DNA from: Pseudomonadota bacterium
GTDB lineage: Bacteria; Pseudomonadota; Gammaproteobacteria; Steroidobacterales; Steroidobacteraceae
DNA: 50,304 bases
NCBI GenBank assembly: GCA_025355105.1
Contig: JANYAE010000082.1
Span: forward strand, 1 to 50,304
Direction: 5' to 3'
In this document: positions 35,817 to 44,816 of the stretch, piece by piece
How positions within the stretch are numbered: the stretch's first letter is position 1
Layout of the letters: every line of letters begins with the position of its first letter
Notes under the pieces: model-generated
The model's input: only the letters and a program-made list of their open reading frames with translations
The model's database searches: none
Told to the model about the DNA's origin: nothing
Position numbers and translations under genes: made by a program

Positions 35817-37310
35817 ATGCAGGCACTCCCGGCCCTGATCTACCCGACCGCCGCGATCCGCGCGGCCGACCGCTACGCAATCGAGGTGCTCGGCATCCCG
35901 GGCTATACCCTGATGACGCGGGCCGGGGAGGCGGCGCTGACCGCGCTGCGCGGCCAGTGGCCGCTGGCGCGCCGGCTGCTGGTGCTCGCCGGCGCCGGCA
36001 ACAACGGCGGCGACGGCTACGTCGTCGCCCGCTTCGCGCGGGCCGCCGGCCTCGACGTGACGGTCACGGCGCCGGCCGGCCTGCCGAGCTCCGGCGATGC
36101 GGCGCGCGCCGCGGCCGACTGGCGCGCGGCCGGCGGCACGGTGCTGCCGTGGACGACGATGCTGCTCGAGTCCGCGGACCTCGTGATCGATGCGCTGCTC
36201 GGGACCGGGCTCGTGCGTGCGGTCGGCGCGCCGCTCGCGCCGGTGATCGACGCCGTCAACGCCAGCGCTCGGCCGGTGGTCGCGCTGGACGTGCCGTCGG
36301 GGCTCGACAGCGACCGCGGCGAGGTGCGCGGCGCCGCCGTACGCGCGACGCTCACGGTGACCTTCGTCGGCCTCAAGCCGGGCTTCTTCCTCGGCAGCGG
36401 GCCTGAGCTCGTCGGGCGGCTGGTGTGCGATGACCTCGACGTCGCGCCGACGGCCTTCGCCGGCGCCGCGCCCGCGCTGCGGCGCATTCCCGACAGCGAT
36501 CTGAAGGCGCTGCTGCCGCGACGCGCGCGCACCGCGCACAAGGGCGTGCACGGCCGCGTGCTGGTGGTTGGCGGCGGCGCGGGCATGCCGGGTGCGGCGC
36601 GGCTCGCCGGCGAGGCGGCGCTGCGTGCCGGCGCCGGGCTGGTCACGGTCGCGACCTGGCCGGCGCACGCGGCCGCGCTCGTCGCTGGCCGGCCGGAGCT
36701 GATCGGCCTGCCGGTCGAGACGGCGGATGACCTCGCGCCGGCGCTCGCGACCGCCGACGTCGTGGCGGTCGGCCCCGGGCTCGGGCGCACGCCGTGGGCG
36801 CTGCGCCTGCTTGAGGCGGTGTGGGCGGCCGGCAAGCCGCTGGTGGTCGACGCCGACGCGCTCAACGCACTCGCCGAACAGCCGCGGGCGTCGGCGCACT
36901 GGTGCCTCACGCCGCATCCCGGCGAGGCCGCGCGACTGCTCGGCGTCGACATCGCCGCCGTTCAGGCAGACCGGCTCGGTGCCGTCCGCAGCCTCGCCGC
37001 GCGCTATGGAGGCGTCGCGGTGCTGAAGGGGGCCGGCACGCTGGTCGCGAGCGGCGCCGCGGTGCCCTGGGTCTGCGAACGCGGTAACCCGGGAATGGCC
37101 GCCGCAGGCATGGGCGATGTGCTCACCGGCGTCATCGCCGCAATTGCCGCCCAGCAGCCGGACGTGCTCGGCAGCCTCGGCGCGGCCGCCGCGGTTGGCG
37201 TGCTGGTGCACGCCCAGGCCGGCGACCTCGCGGCGCGCGGCGGCGAGCGCGGCATCCTGGCTTGCGATCTCATCGCGCAGCTGCCGGCATGCGTGAACCC
37301 GTCCAGCTGA
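35817..37310 (+). CDS. nnr: Bifunctional NAD(P)H-hydrate repair enzyme
   Basis: Repairs damaged (hydrated) NADH and NADPH. The 497-residue protein fuses an N-terminal epimerase (YjeF_N; AGAGNNGGDGYVVARF at about 58-73, VVALDVPSGLDSDRGEVRG) with a C-terminal ADP-dependent dehydratase of the ribokinase-like fold (HKGVHGRVLVVGGGAGMPGA, LTPHPGEAARLLG, and GNPGMAAAGMGDVLTGVIAA holding the catalytic GMGD). Domain order is as in E. coli YjeF. ATG at 35817; its 3' end overlaps tsaE by 22 bases. The cluster queG-nnr-tsaE-amidase-mutL-miaA is typical for gammaproteobacteria. Very secure. Confidence 0.96.
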   Translation: MQALPALIYPTAAIRAADRYAIEVLGIPGYTLMTRAGEAALTALRGQWPLARRLLVLAGAGNNGGDGYVVARFARAAGLDVTVTAPAGLPSSGDAARAAADWRAAGGTVLPWTTMLLESADLVIDALLGTGLVRAVGAPLAPVIDAVNASARPVVALDVPSGLDSDRGEVRGAAVRATLTVTFVGLKPGFFLGSGPELVGRLVCDDLDVAPTAFAGAAPALRRIPDSDLKALLPRRARTAHKGVHGRVLVVGGGAGMPGAARLAGEAALRAGAGLVTVATWPAHAAALVAGRPELIGLPVETADDLAPALATADVVAVGPGLGRTPWALRLLEAVWAAGKPLVVDADALNALAEQPRASAHWCLTPHPGEAARLLGVDIAAVQADRLGAVRSLAARYGGVAVLKGAGTLVASGAAVPWVCERGNPGMAAAGMGDVLTGVIAAIAAQQPDVLGSLGAAAAVGVLVHAQAGDLAARGGERGILACDLIAQLPACVNPSS

Positions 37311-37780
37311 CGCGCGCGCTGGCCGACGAGGCGGCGACCCGCCGGGCCGGGGCAGAGCTCGCGGCCGCGCTGCTGGCCGCCGACCTGCAGGCCGTCTTCG
37401 TCACCATTGCCGGCGAACTCGGCGCCGGCAAGACCACGCTGGTCCGCGGCCTGCTCGAGGCGCTCGGCGTCAGCGGCCCGGTCCGCAGCCCGACCTACAC
37501 ACTGGTCGAGAGCTACCACGCCGGCAGCCGGCAACTGCATCACCTGGACTGGTACCGGCTGAGCGGGGCCGACGACCTCGATGGGCTCGGCTTCCGGGAG
37601 CTGCTCGCGCCGGGTCACTGGGTGCTCGCCGAATGGCCGGAGCGCGCGGCGGGCGTGGCCGCGCAGGCCGATCTCGCGCTGCGGCTCGACTATCACGGCG
37701 CCGCGCGGCAGCTGAGCGCTGCGGCGCTGACTTCAAGGGGCGCGGCGGCGCTGCGTCGCTGGATGGAAGGCATTGCATGA
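37289..37780 (+). CDS. tsaE: tRNA threonylcarbamoyladenosine synthesis ATPase TsaE
   Basis: Essential P-loop ATPase of the TsaB-TsaD-TsaE complex that adds threonylcarbamoyl to A37 of ANN-decoding tRNAs. The 163-residue protein has Walker A GELGAGKTTLVRGL, then VRSPTYTLVESYH and LHHLDWYRLSGADDLDGLGF, the family's nucleotide-sensing and Walker B-like segments. The ATG at 37289 lies inside the end of nnr, so translation is likely coupled. The conserved C-terminal Trp region is short but present (LAEWPERA). Secure. Confidence 0.94.
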   Translation: MREPVQLTRALADEAATRRAGAELAAALLAADLQAVFVTIAGELGAGKTTLVRGLLEALGVSGPVRSPTYTLVESYHAGSRQLHHLDWYRLSGADDLDGLGFRELLAPGHWVLAEWPERAAGVAAQADLALRLDYHGAARQLSAAALTSRGAAALRRWMEGIA

Positions 37781-37808
37781 GGTTGGCGGCGTAGGTCCCT
37801 AATCCAGT

Positions 37809-37837
37809 TTGAGTTTTTGTTCCTCGACGCGTACAGT
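37809..37837 (+). promoter_or_regulatory. Candidate promoter of the amidase gene
   Basis: TTGAGT (37809-37814, 4 of 6), 17 bases, TACAGT (37832-37837, 4 of 6). The -10 ends nine bases before the amidase ATG at 37847, implying a leader of only a few bases; no ribosome site is visible between them. Confidence 0.45.
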
Positions 37838-37846
37838 CAGCGCATC

Positions 37847-39076
37847 ATGACCGCCGCCCGTCCGCGCGCCTGGATCTGCTGGGGGCTCGTTGCACCTCTG
37901 GCGCTCGGCTGTGCGCTCGCCGCCGGCGGCGCCGAGGTCACCGAGCTGCGTCTGTCCGCCGCCGGCGAGGGCGCGCGGCTCGACCTCAGCCTCTCCGGCA
38001 CCGCGAAGAGCTCGGTGTTCACGCTGGATCACCCGGCCCGCGTGGTCATCGACCTCAAGCCCGCGACCCTTGACCGCCGCCGCGTGCCCCTGCCTGCCGC
38101 GACCGGGCCGGTCCGCAGCGTGCGCTCGGGCCCGCGCGGCAGCGGCTTGCGGCTGGTGCTCGAGCTCGATCACGCGCTGGTCGCGCACGCGCTGCCGTCC
38201 GCCGACGGCAGCGGCCGCCACCTCGTCGTCGAACTCGGCTCGCCGGACACGCACCTGCCGCCGGCCGGGGCGCGCGCCCCGGCCGCCGCGGAACGCGTGG
38301 CACCGCCGTCCCGTGACCTGTTGATCGCCGTCGATGCCGGCCACGGCGGCGTCGATCCGGGCGCGACCGGCCACGACGGCACGCACGAGAAGGACGTGAC
38401 GCTCGCCATCGCGCGCGTGCTCGCCCAGCGCATCAACGCCGAGCCCGGCATGCGCGCGATGCTGACCCGCGCAAGCGACACGTTCGTGCCCCTCAAGGAG
38501 CGCGTGCAGCGAGCGCGCGAGGCACAGGCTGACCTGTTCGTCTCAGTGCACGCCGACGCGATCGCCGATCGCAGCGTCGCCGGCTCCTCGGTCTACGTGC
38601 TCTCCGCCCGCGGCGCGACCAGCGAGGCCGCCAAGCGGTTGGCCGACCGCGAGAACGCCGCCGACCTGGTCGGCGGCGTGTCGCTCGACGACAAGGATCC
38701 GGTGATCGCCTCGGTGCTGCTCGATCTGTCGCAGTCGGCGGCGATGAGCGCCAGCATGGCGGCCGCGGAGAAGGTGCTCGGCGAGCTCAACGAGGTCGGC
38801 GAGGTGCGCAAGGGCCGGGTCCAGCAGGCCGGCTTCGTGGTCCTCAAGGCGCCGGACATCCCGTCGCTGCTGGTCGAGACCGCCTACATCACCAACCCGA
38901 GCGAGGAGCGGCACCTGCGCGACGCGCGCTACCAGGCGCGGCTCGCCGACGCGATCCTCGCGGGCGTGCGCGGCTACTTTCGCGACAACCCGCCGCCCGG
39001 CACGCGGCTCGCGACGCTGGCCGCGGCGCCGGCATCGTCGGCGGGCGGCGGCGCCGCGCACGCGCTGAGGCGCTGA
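37847..39076 (+). CDS. amiC: N-acetylmuramoyl-L-alanine amidase (AmiC-like, AMIN + Amidase_3)
   Basis: A periplasmic zinc amidase that cuts septal peptidoglycan during daughter-cell separation. 409 residues: signal region up to about 32 (WICWGLVAPLALGCALAAGG), AMIN domain at about 33-140, a linker, and Amidase_3 at about 160-390. Zinc and catalytic residues are seen in VDAGHGGVDPGATG, HEKDVTLAIA, SVHADAI and LVETAYITNPSEE. There is no LysM repeat after the catalytic domain. The start is the ATG at 37847, close after the preceding promoter candidate; a TTG at 37817 is in frame but would be inside that promoter. Its place between tsaE and mutL is conserved (amiB in E. coli), so the AmiB/AmiC choice is nominal. 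Confidence 0.92.
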   Translation: MTAARPRAWICWGLVAPLALGCALAAGGAEVTELRLSAAGEGARLDLSLSGTAKSSVFTLDHPARVVIDLKPATLDRRRVPLPAATGPVRSVRSGPRGSGLRLVLELDHALVAHALPSADGSGRHLVVELGSPDTHLPPAGARAPAAAERVAPPSRDLLIAVDAGHGGVDPGATGHDGTHEKDVTLAIARVLAQRINAEPGMRAMLTRASDTFVPLKERVQRAREAQADLFVSVHADAIADRSVAGSSVYVLSARGATSEAAKRLADRENAADLVGGVSLDDKDPVIASVLLDLSQSAAMSASMAAAEKVLGELNEVGEVRKGRVQQAGFVVLKAPDIPSLLVETAYITNPSEERHLRDARYQARLADAILAGVRGYFRDNPPPGTRLATLAAAPASSAGGGAAHALRR

Positions 39077-39127
39077 GCGGCTGCTAGACTGAAGCGAGCG
39101 CCGCCTCCCGTCCGGCGCGGCCCGCGC

Positions 39128-40906
39128 ATGCCGATCCGCGTCCTGCCCCCGCACCTCGTCAACCAGATCGCTGCCGGCGAGGTGGTCGAGCGCCCGGCGT
39201 CGGTCGCCAAGGAACTCGTCGAGAACGCGCTCGACGCCGGCGCCCGCCACGTCGAAGTGTCCGCCGAGCAGGGCGGGGTGGCGCTGCTCGCGGTGCGCGA
39301 CGACGGCGCCGGCATCCCGGCCGGCGAACTCGCGCTCGCCCTTGAGTCGCACGCCACCAGCAAGATCGCCAGCCTCGACGACCTCGAACACGTCGCCAGC
39401 CTGGGCTTTCGCGGCGAGGCACTGCCGAGCATCGCCTCGGTGGCACGCGTCAGGCTCACCTCGCGCCACGGTCACGCGCCGCACGCCGAGCAGATCGACG
39501 TCGACGGCGGCCGGGCCGCCGCGCCGCGTCCGGCGCCGCATCCGCCGGGCACTTCGGTGGAGGTGCGCGACCTGTTCTACAACGTGCCGGCGCGGCGCAA
39601 GTTCGTGCGCAGCGCGGCGACCGAGTTCCAGCACGTCGAGCGCATGCTGACGCGGCTCGCCCTCAGCCGGCCGTCGGTCGGCTTCCTGCTGACCCACAAC
39701 GGCCGGCGCAGCTTCGCGGTGGCGCCGGCCGCCGGCCGTGCCGCCGAGGAGCAGCGCCTGGCCGCGCTGCTCGGCGAGGATTTCGTCAGCAACGCGCTGT
39801 ACGTGGAGCACGCCGCGCTCGGCCTCAGCCTGCGCGGCTGGCTCGGCCTGCCGACCTACTCGCGCAGCCAGCCGGACCAGCAGCACCTGGTCGTCAATGG
39901 CCGTGCGCTGCGCGACCGCTTCCTCGGCACCGCGGTCCGGCTCGGCTACCGCGACGTGCTGTTCCACGGCCGGCATCCGGCCTACGTGCTGTATCTCGAT
40001 CTCGATCCGGCGCGCGTCGACGTCAACGCGCATCCGCAAAAGCTCGAGATCCGCCTGCGCGACGGCCAGACGGTGCATGACTTCGTCCGCCGCAGCGTCG
40101 AGATCGCGCTGGCCACGACCCGACCGGGTGCCGCCGGCGCGGGCCCGATCGCGGCCGCCGCGCTCGCCGGCGCAGCGGTGCCGCGCCAGGCGCCGATGCC
40201 GCTCGCGGTCGGCGAAGTGATCGGCGGGCGGCTCGACTGGACTGAGCTCGCGACGCCGCCGGCGGCGCCGATGCCGTCGCCGATGGCCGCCACCCTGGCC
40301 GACGCCGCGGCCGCGACCGTGCCGCCACTCGGCTTCGCCCTCGGCCAGCTGCACGGCATCTACATCCTCAGCGAGACCGCGCAGGGTGTCGCGCTGGTCG
40401 ACATGCACGCCGCCCACGAGCGGGTCATCTACGAGCGGATGAAGCAGGCGCTCGAGGCCGGCGCGCCGCCGCCGCGCCAGCCGCTGCTCGTGCCGGCGAT
40501 CCTCGAAGTCGGCGAGGCCGAGGCCGATCTTGCCGAAGAGCTTGCCGCCGAGCTGGCGGCGCTCGGCATCGTCGTCGACCGGCTGGGCCCGACGCGGCTC
40601 GCGCTTCGCGAACTGCCGCTGGCCCTTGGCGGCCGTGACCCCGGCGGTCTGCTGCAGGGCGCGCTGCACGAGCTCGCCGAGCGCGGCAGCTCGCTCGCGG
40701 TGGAGGCGCGGCGCGAGCGGATGCTGGCGACGATGGCCTGCCACGCCGCGGTCCGCGCGCACCGCCGGCTGAGCCTGACGGAGATGAACGCACTGCTGCG
40801 CGAAATGGAGCGCACCGACCGCGCCGACCAGTGCAACCACGGCCGGCCGACCTGGGTGCGCCTGACGCTCGAGGAGCTCGACCGCCTGTTCCTGCGCGGG
40901 CGCTGA
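39128..40906 (+). CDS. mutL: DNA mismatch repair protein MutL with endonuclease motif
   Basis: Mismatch-repair matchmaker. The GHKL ATPase half shows KELVENALDAGA (28-39), DDGAGI (58-63), SHATSKI (74-80) and LGFRGEALPSI (92-102). The C-terminal half keeps the nicking motif D425-M-H-A-A-H-E-R-x3-E436 (DQHAxxExxxxE type), plus the metal-binding ACHAAVRAH-like segment and QCNHGRPTW near the end. E. coli MutL lacks this motif; many other bacteria, including pseudomonads, have it, so this enzyme probably nicks DNA itself. 592 residues. A TGC-TAGACT extended -10 (39082-39090) lies in the gap after the amidase. miaA begins on its stop (TGATG). Confidence 0.96.
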   Translation: MPIRVLPPHLVNQIAAGEVVERPASVAKELVENALDAGARHVEVSAEQGGVALLAVRDDGAGIPAGELALALESHATSKIASLDDLEHVASLGFRGEALPSIASVARVRLTSRHGHAPHAEQIDVDGGRAAAPRPAPHPPGTSVEVRDLFYNVPARRKFVRSAATEFQHVERMLTRLALSRPSVGFLLTHNGRRSFAVAPAAGRAAEEQRLAALLGEDFVSNALYVEHAALGLSLRGWLGLPTYSRSQPDQQHLVVNGRALRDRFLGTAVRLGYRDVLFHGRHPAYVLYLDLDPARVDVNAHPQKLEIRLRDGQTVHDFVRRSVEIALATTRPGAAGAGPIAAAALAGAAVPRQAPMPLAVGEVIGGRLDWTELATPPAAPMPSPMAATLADAAAATVPPLGFALGQLHGIYILSETAQGVALVDMHAAHERVIYERMKQALEAGAPPPRQPLLVPAILEVGEAEADLAEELAAELAALGIVVDRLGPTRLALRELPLALGGRDPGGLLQGALHELAERGSSLAVEARRERMLATMACHAAVRAHRRLSLTEMNALLREMERTDRADQCNHGRPTWVRLTLEELDRLFLRGR

Positions 40907-41838
40907 TGGACCGCCGCGCGATCCTGCTGATGGGGCCGACCGGCGCCGGCAAGACGGACGCCGCGCTCGCGCTCGCCGAGCGGCTGCCGCTCGAGATCGT
41001 CAGCGTCGACTCCGCGATGGTCTACCGCGGCCTCGACATCGGTACCGCCAAGCCCGCCGCGGCATTGCGCGCGCGCGTGCCGCACCACCTGATCGACGTC
41101 CGCGATCCGGCCGAGCGCTACTCGGTCGGCGAGTTCCTGCGCGACGTGGGCGAGCTCGTTCAGGCGATCCGTGCCCGCGGCCGCTGGCCGCTGCTGGTCG
41201 GGGGTACGATGCTCTACTTCCGGGCGCTGCAGTCCGGACTCGCGACGCTGCCGGGTGCCGACGCGGGGCTGCGCGCAACGCTCGATGCGCGCGCGCGCGC
41301 CGTGGGCTGGCCGGCGCTGCACGCCGAGCTCGCCGGCCTCGATCCTGCCGCCGCGGCGCGCATCCGGCCGAGCGACGGCCAGCGCATCCAGCGGGCGCTT
41401 GAAGTGCACGCGCTCACCGGTCGTCCGCTCAGCGAGCTGCAGCGCGAGGATCTGCGCGGTGCGCCGGGCGGGGACTACCTGAAGCTGGTCCTCGCGCCGG
41501 CGGCGCGCAGCGAGCTCGAGCCAGGGCTCGAGCGGCGCTTCGACGCGATGCTTGCCGCCGGCCTGCTGGCCGAGGTCGGGGCGCTGCGGCGCCGCGGCGA
41601 CCTCGACGCCGAACTTCCGGCGCTGCGCGCGGTCGGTTACCGGCAGCTGTGGGCCCATCTGGACGGGCGCTGCGACCTCGCGACGGCGCGGGCCGAGGCG
41701 CTCCGCGCGACGCGCCAGCTCGCCAAGCGCCAGTACACCTGGCTGCGGGCCGAGCCGGGCGCACAGTGGGTCGCCGGACGCGGCGCGGCGGCGGCGGCCG
41801 AGCTAGCGCAACGCATCGACGCGTGGGGAATTCGTTAA
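40906..41838 (+). CDS. miaA: tRNA dimethylallyltransferase
   Basis: Adds the dimethylallyl group to A37 of tRNAs reading UNN codons. The 310-residue protein opens with the P-loop LLMGPTGAGKTDAALALAER (residues 7-26), then IVSVDSAMVYRGLDIGTAKP, HHLIDVRDPAERYSVGEF, LVGGTMLYFRALQSG and PALRAVGYRQLW. Near the C-terminus QLAKRQYTWLR completes the family set. ATG overlaps the mutL stop. hfq follows 143 bases later. Secure. Confidence 0.97.
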   Translation: MDRRAILLMGPTGAGKTDAALALAERLPLEIVSVDSAMVYRGLDIGTAKPAAALRARVPHHLIDVRDPAERYSVGEFLRDVGELVQAIRARGRWPLLVGGTMLYFRALQSGLATLPGADAGLRATLDARARAVGWPALHAELAGLDPAAAARIRPSDGQRIQRALEVHALTGRPLSELQREDLRGAPGGDYLKLVLAPAARSELEPGLERRFDAMLAAGLLAEVGALRRRGDLDAELPALRAVGYRQLWAHLDGRCDLATARAEALRATRQLAKRQYTWLRAEPGAQWVAGRGAAAAAELAQRIDAWGIR

Positions 41839-41858
41839 TCAAGCCCTCAGGATCGCTG

Positions 41859-41867
41859 TGCTAGTAT
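41859..41867 (+). promoter_or_regulatory. Candidate extended -10 promoter for hfq
   Basis: TGC-TAGTAT (extended -10) lies about 115 bases before the hfq ATG, in the AT-richest patch of the miaA-hfq gap. A good -35 is not visible at 17 bases, as is usual for extended -10 promoters. It gives a leader of about 110 bases. hfq is often expressed from promoters within or after miaA. Confidence 0.45.
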
Positions 41868-41981
41868 TTTTGGGCACTGACCCCATGTCCGGGGCAAGAG
41901 CACCCCGGATGTGTCGTCGCGGACCAGGGAAGGCGCCGGCCTTGGCTGCATTTTGTTGACGAAAAACAAGGAGATATGACC

Positions 41982-42239
41982 ATGGCCAAAGGCCAGTCCC
42001 TGCAGGACCCCTTCCTCAACGCGCTTCGCAAGGAGCGGGTGCCGGTCTCGATCTACCTTGTGAACGGGATCAAGCTGCAAGGGCATATCGACTCCTTCGA
42101 CCAGTTCGTGGTGCTGCTCAGAAACAGCGTCAGCCAGATGGTCTACAAGCACGCGATCTCGACCGTCGTTCCGGCCCGCAACGTGCGGCTGCCGAGTGCC
42201 GAGGGTGCCGAGGCCGGCGAGGAACCGGTCGTCGAATGA
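41982..42239 (+). CDS. hfq: RNA chaperone Hfq
   Basis: Ring-forming Sm-like protein that pairs small RNAs with mRNAs. The 85-residue protein reads [44 protein letters not shown] and [10 protein letters not shown], essentially canonical, with a short acidic tail. AAGGAG at 41968-41973 is eight bases before the ATG at 41982, fixing the start there rather than at the ATG at 41976, which is only two bases from it. It is followed by hflX, as in E. coli. Confidence 0.98.
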   Translation: MAKGQSLQDPFLNALRKERVPVSIYLVNGIKLQGHIDSFDQFVVLLRNSVSQMVYKHAISTVVPARNVRLPSAEGAEAGEEPVVE

Positions 42240-42275
42240 CGCGACGCGGCCGCTGGCCGGCCCCGGAGTGCCCGA

Positions 42276-43610
42276 TTGTTTGATCGCCCGAAGAGTGGCG
42301 AGCGCGCGCTGCTTGTGCGGATCGGCCTCGGCGAGCCGCCGGCCGCGGCGGAACTTGAGGAGTTCAAGGCGCTGGCCGAGTCGGCCGGCGCCGTTCCGGT
42401 CGGACTGGTCACCGGCGCCCGGCAACGGCCTGATCCGCGCTTCTTCGTCGGCTCCGGCAAGGCGGAGGAGCTCAAGGTGCGTGCCGACGAGGCCGACGCG
42501 GCGCTGATCCTGGTCGACCACCCGCTGTCGCCCAGCCAGGAGCGCAACCTCGAGAAGCTCACCGGTCGGCGCGTGCTCGACCGCAACGGCCTGATTCTCG
42601 ACATCTTCGCGCAGCGCGCGCGCAGCCACGAAGGCAAGCTGCAGGTCGAACTCGCGCAGCTCAAGCACCTGCAGACGCGCCTGGTACGCGGCTGGACCCA
42701 CCTCGAGCGGCAGAAAGGCGGCATCGGCCTGCGTGGCCCAGGCGAGACCCAGCTGGAGACCGACCGGCGGCTGATCAACAACCGCATCCGCACGCTCAAC
42801 CGCCGCCTCGAGCGGCTCGCGCAGCAGCGTGACACCGGCCGCCAGACCCGCAAGGAAGTGCCGGTCCCGGGCGCGGCGATCGTCGGTTACACGAACGCCG
42901 GCAAGTCGACGCTGTTCAACGTCCTGACCGGTGCGCAGGCGTACGCGGCCGACCAGCTGTTCGCGACGCTCGATCCGACCGTTCGGCGCCTCAAGCTCGC
43001 GCATTGCCCCGAGATCGTGCTCGCCGACACCGTCGGCTTCGTGCGCGCCCTGCCGCACGAGCTGGTCGCGGCGTTCCGCTCGACCCTGCTCGAGGCGCGC
43101 GAGGCGGACCTGCACCTGCACGTCATCGACGCCGCCGATCCCGAGCGCGGCGAGCGCATTCGCCAGGTCAACGAGGTGCTGGCCGGCATCGGTGCCGGCG
43201 AAGTGCCGCAGCTCGAGGTCTACAACAAGATCGATCGGCTCGGCGAGGCGCCGCGACTCGAACGTGACGCCGACGGCGTCGTGCGCCGCGTGTGGCTGTC
43301 GGCCGCGAGCGGCGCCGGGCTGGACCTGCTGCGGGAGGCTTTGGCGGAGCGCTTCGGTGCGCGCCTCGTGCGGCTGACGCTGACGCTGGCGGCGAGACAC
43401 GGCCGGGCCCGGGCGGAGCTCTACCGCCGCGGCGCGGTGCTTGGCGAGCAGGCGACCGCGGACGGCGGCTGGCAGATCGACATCGAGCTCGGCGAGCGCG
43501 ACCTGGAGGCGCTGTGCCGGCGGGAGGGTCTGGACCGCCCGGAATCCTCGCCTTGTGTCACCGCGGGCGGGTTCCTACAATCACGGCCCGCCGCGTCCCC
43601 CTCCATCTGA
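42276..43610 (+). CDS. hflX: GTPase HflX
   Basis: Ribosome-splitting GTPase active in stress. 444 residues: N-terminal HflX domain (about 1-190, with RFFVGSGKAEELK and GGIGLRGPGETQLETDRRLI), GTPase domain with G1 GYTNAGKSTLFN (about 205-216), G3 DTVGFVRALPH and G4 NKID. The extended C-terminal tail (SPCVTAGGFLQSRPAASPSI) looks non-conserved. TTG start at 42276 with GGAG seven bases upstream; no better start exists, since the family begins just before ERALLV. In the order hfq-hflX-hflK-hflC. Confidence 0.94.
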   Translation: MFDRPKSGERALLVRIGLGEPPAAAELEEFKALAESAGAVPVGLVTGARQRPDPRFFVGSGKAEELKVRADEADAALILVDHPLSPSQERNLEKLTGRRVLDRNGLILDIFAQRARSHEGKLQVELAQLKHLQTRLVRGWTHLERQKGGIGLRGPGETQLETDRRLINNRIRTLNRRLERLAQQRDTGRQTRKEVPVPGAAIVGYTNAGKSTLFNVLTGAQAYAADQLFATLDPTVRRLKLAHCPEIVLADTVGFVRALPHELVAAFRSTLLEAREADLHLHVIDAADPERGERIRQVNEVLAGIGAGEVPQLEVYNKIDRLGEAPRLERDADGVVRRVWLSAASGAGLDLLREALAERFGARLVRLTLTLAARHGRARAELYRRGAVLGEQATADGGWQIDIELGERDLEALCRREGLDRPESSPCVTAGGFLQSRPAASPSI

Positions 43611-43643
43611 GCCCGCGGTCCTCGACGGTCAACGGAAGTCCCC

Positions 43644-44816
43644 ATGTCCTGGAACGATTCGGGCGGCAACAAGAACCCGGGTTCCCGCAACCCCTGGGAC
43701 CGCAAGCCCGAGAGCGGGCCGCCGGACCTCGACGAGATCGTGCGCAACCTCAAGCGCCGCCTCGGCTCGCTGTTCGGCCAGCGGCAGGGTCCGCCGCGCG
43801 ACGGCGACGGTGAGCACGGCGGCTTCGGCGGCTTCTCGTACTCGCTGATCGCGCTCGCGCTGCTCGGCATCTGGGTCGCGACCGGCGTGTACTCGGTCGG
43901 GCCGGCCGAGAAGGCGGTCGTGACCCGCTTCGGCCGCTTCGATCGCCTCGAGGAGTCCGGCTTGAACATCCGCCTGCCGTGGCCGATCGAGTCCAAGCAG
44001 CTCGTCAACACGCAGGAAGTCCTCTCGGCCACCGACCACACGCGGATGCTGACCCAGGACGAGGCGCTGGTGGACATCAACATCGCGGTGCAGTTTCGCC
44101 GCGTCGACCCGAAGGCGGTCGCCTTCAACGTCGTCTACCCGGAGCAGACGCTCGGCGACGCCTCCGAGAGCGCGATCCGCGAGATCATCGGCCAGAACAC
44201 GCTCGAATACGTGCTCGCCAAGGGTCGGCAGGACATCGCGCTCAAGACCAAGATCCTGATCCAGCGCACGCTCGACAGCTACAAGTCCGGCCTCGAGATC
44301 ATCAGCGTCAACCTGCAGGACGTCAGCGTACCCGAGCAGGTCGCGCCATCGCAGAAGGACGCGATCAAGGCGCGCGAGGACAAGGACCGGCTGCGGGTCG
44401 AGGCCGAGACCTACTCCAACGACATCCTGCCGCGCGCCCGCGGCACCGCGCAGCAGCAGATCCTCGACGCCGAGGCCTACCGGCAACGCGTGGTGGCCGA
44501 CGCCGAGGGCGAGAGCTCGCGCTTCGCGCAGCTGGCCGCGGCCTATGAAAAAGCGCCGGCCGTGACGCGCCAGCGGCTGTACCTCGAGACCATGGAGACC
44601 GTGTTCGGCAACTCTAAGAGCGCCAAGGTCCTGGTCGACATCAAGGGCACGGGCAACATGATCTACCTGCCGCTCGACAAGCTGCTCGAGCGGCGCGGCG
44701 CTGACGCGCGTGCGCAGCCGACCCTGCCCGAGGTGACCGTGACGCCGGCGCCGTCGCGTGGCGAGGCGGTCGATGCCGCCGCCGATGCGCGCAGTCGCAC
44801 GCGGGGGAACCGCTGA
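43644..44816 (+). CDS. hflK: FtsH protease modulator HflK
   Basis: Membrane SPFH/prohibitin-family protein that forms a cage with HflC around the FtsH protease. 390 residues: a Gly/Pro-rich N-terminal stretch (GGNKNPGSRNPWDRKPESGP), one membrane helix (about 65-85, LIALALLGIWVATGVY), then the SPFH domain (VGPAEKAVVTRFGRFDRLEE, GLNIRLPWPIESKQ, RDxVRQ-equivalent AIREIIGQNTLEYVLAKGRQ) and an Ala/Arg-rich C-terminal helix. TGATG joins it to hflC. Secure. Confidence 0.95.
   Translation: MSWNDSGGNKNPGSRNPWDRKPESGPPDLDEIVRNLKRRLGSLFGQRQGPPRDGDGEHGGFGGFSYSLIALALLGIWVATGVYSVGPAEKAVVTRFGRFDRLEESGLNIRLPWPIESKQLVNTQEVLSATDHTRMLTQDEALVDINIAVQFRRVDPKAVAFNVVYPEQTLGDASESAIREIIGQNTLEYVLAKGRQDIALKTKILIQRTLDSYKSGLEIISVNLQDVSVPEQVAPSQKDAIKAREDKDRLRVEAETYSNDILPRARGTAQQQILDAEAYRQRVVADAEGESSRFAQLAAAYEKAPAVTRQRLYLETMETVFGNSKSAKVLVDIKGTGNMIYLPLDKLLERRGADARAQPTLPEVTVTPAPSRGEAVDAAADARSRTRGNR

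Noticed and set aside
38543..40840. A 765-codon minus-strand frame opposite the amidase and mutL
   Set aside because: Spans two secure genes in antisense and the intergenic gap between them; no recognisable protein.
41976..41981. ATG at 41976 as the hfq start
   Set aside because: It is only two bases from AAGGAG; the ATG at 41982 has optimal spacing and gives the canonical [11 protein letters not shown]-terminus.
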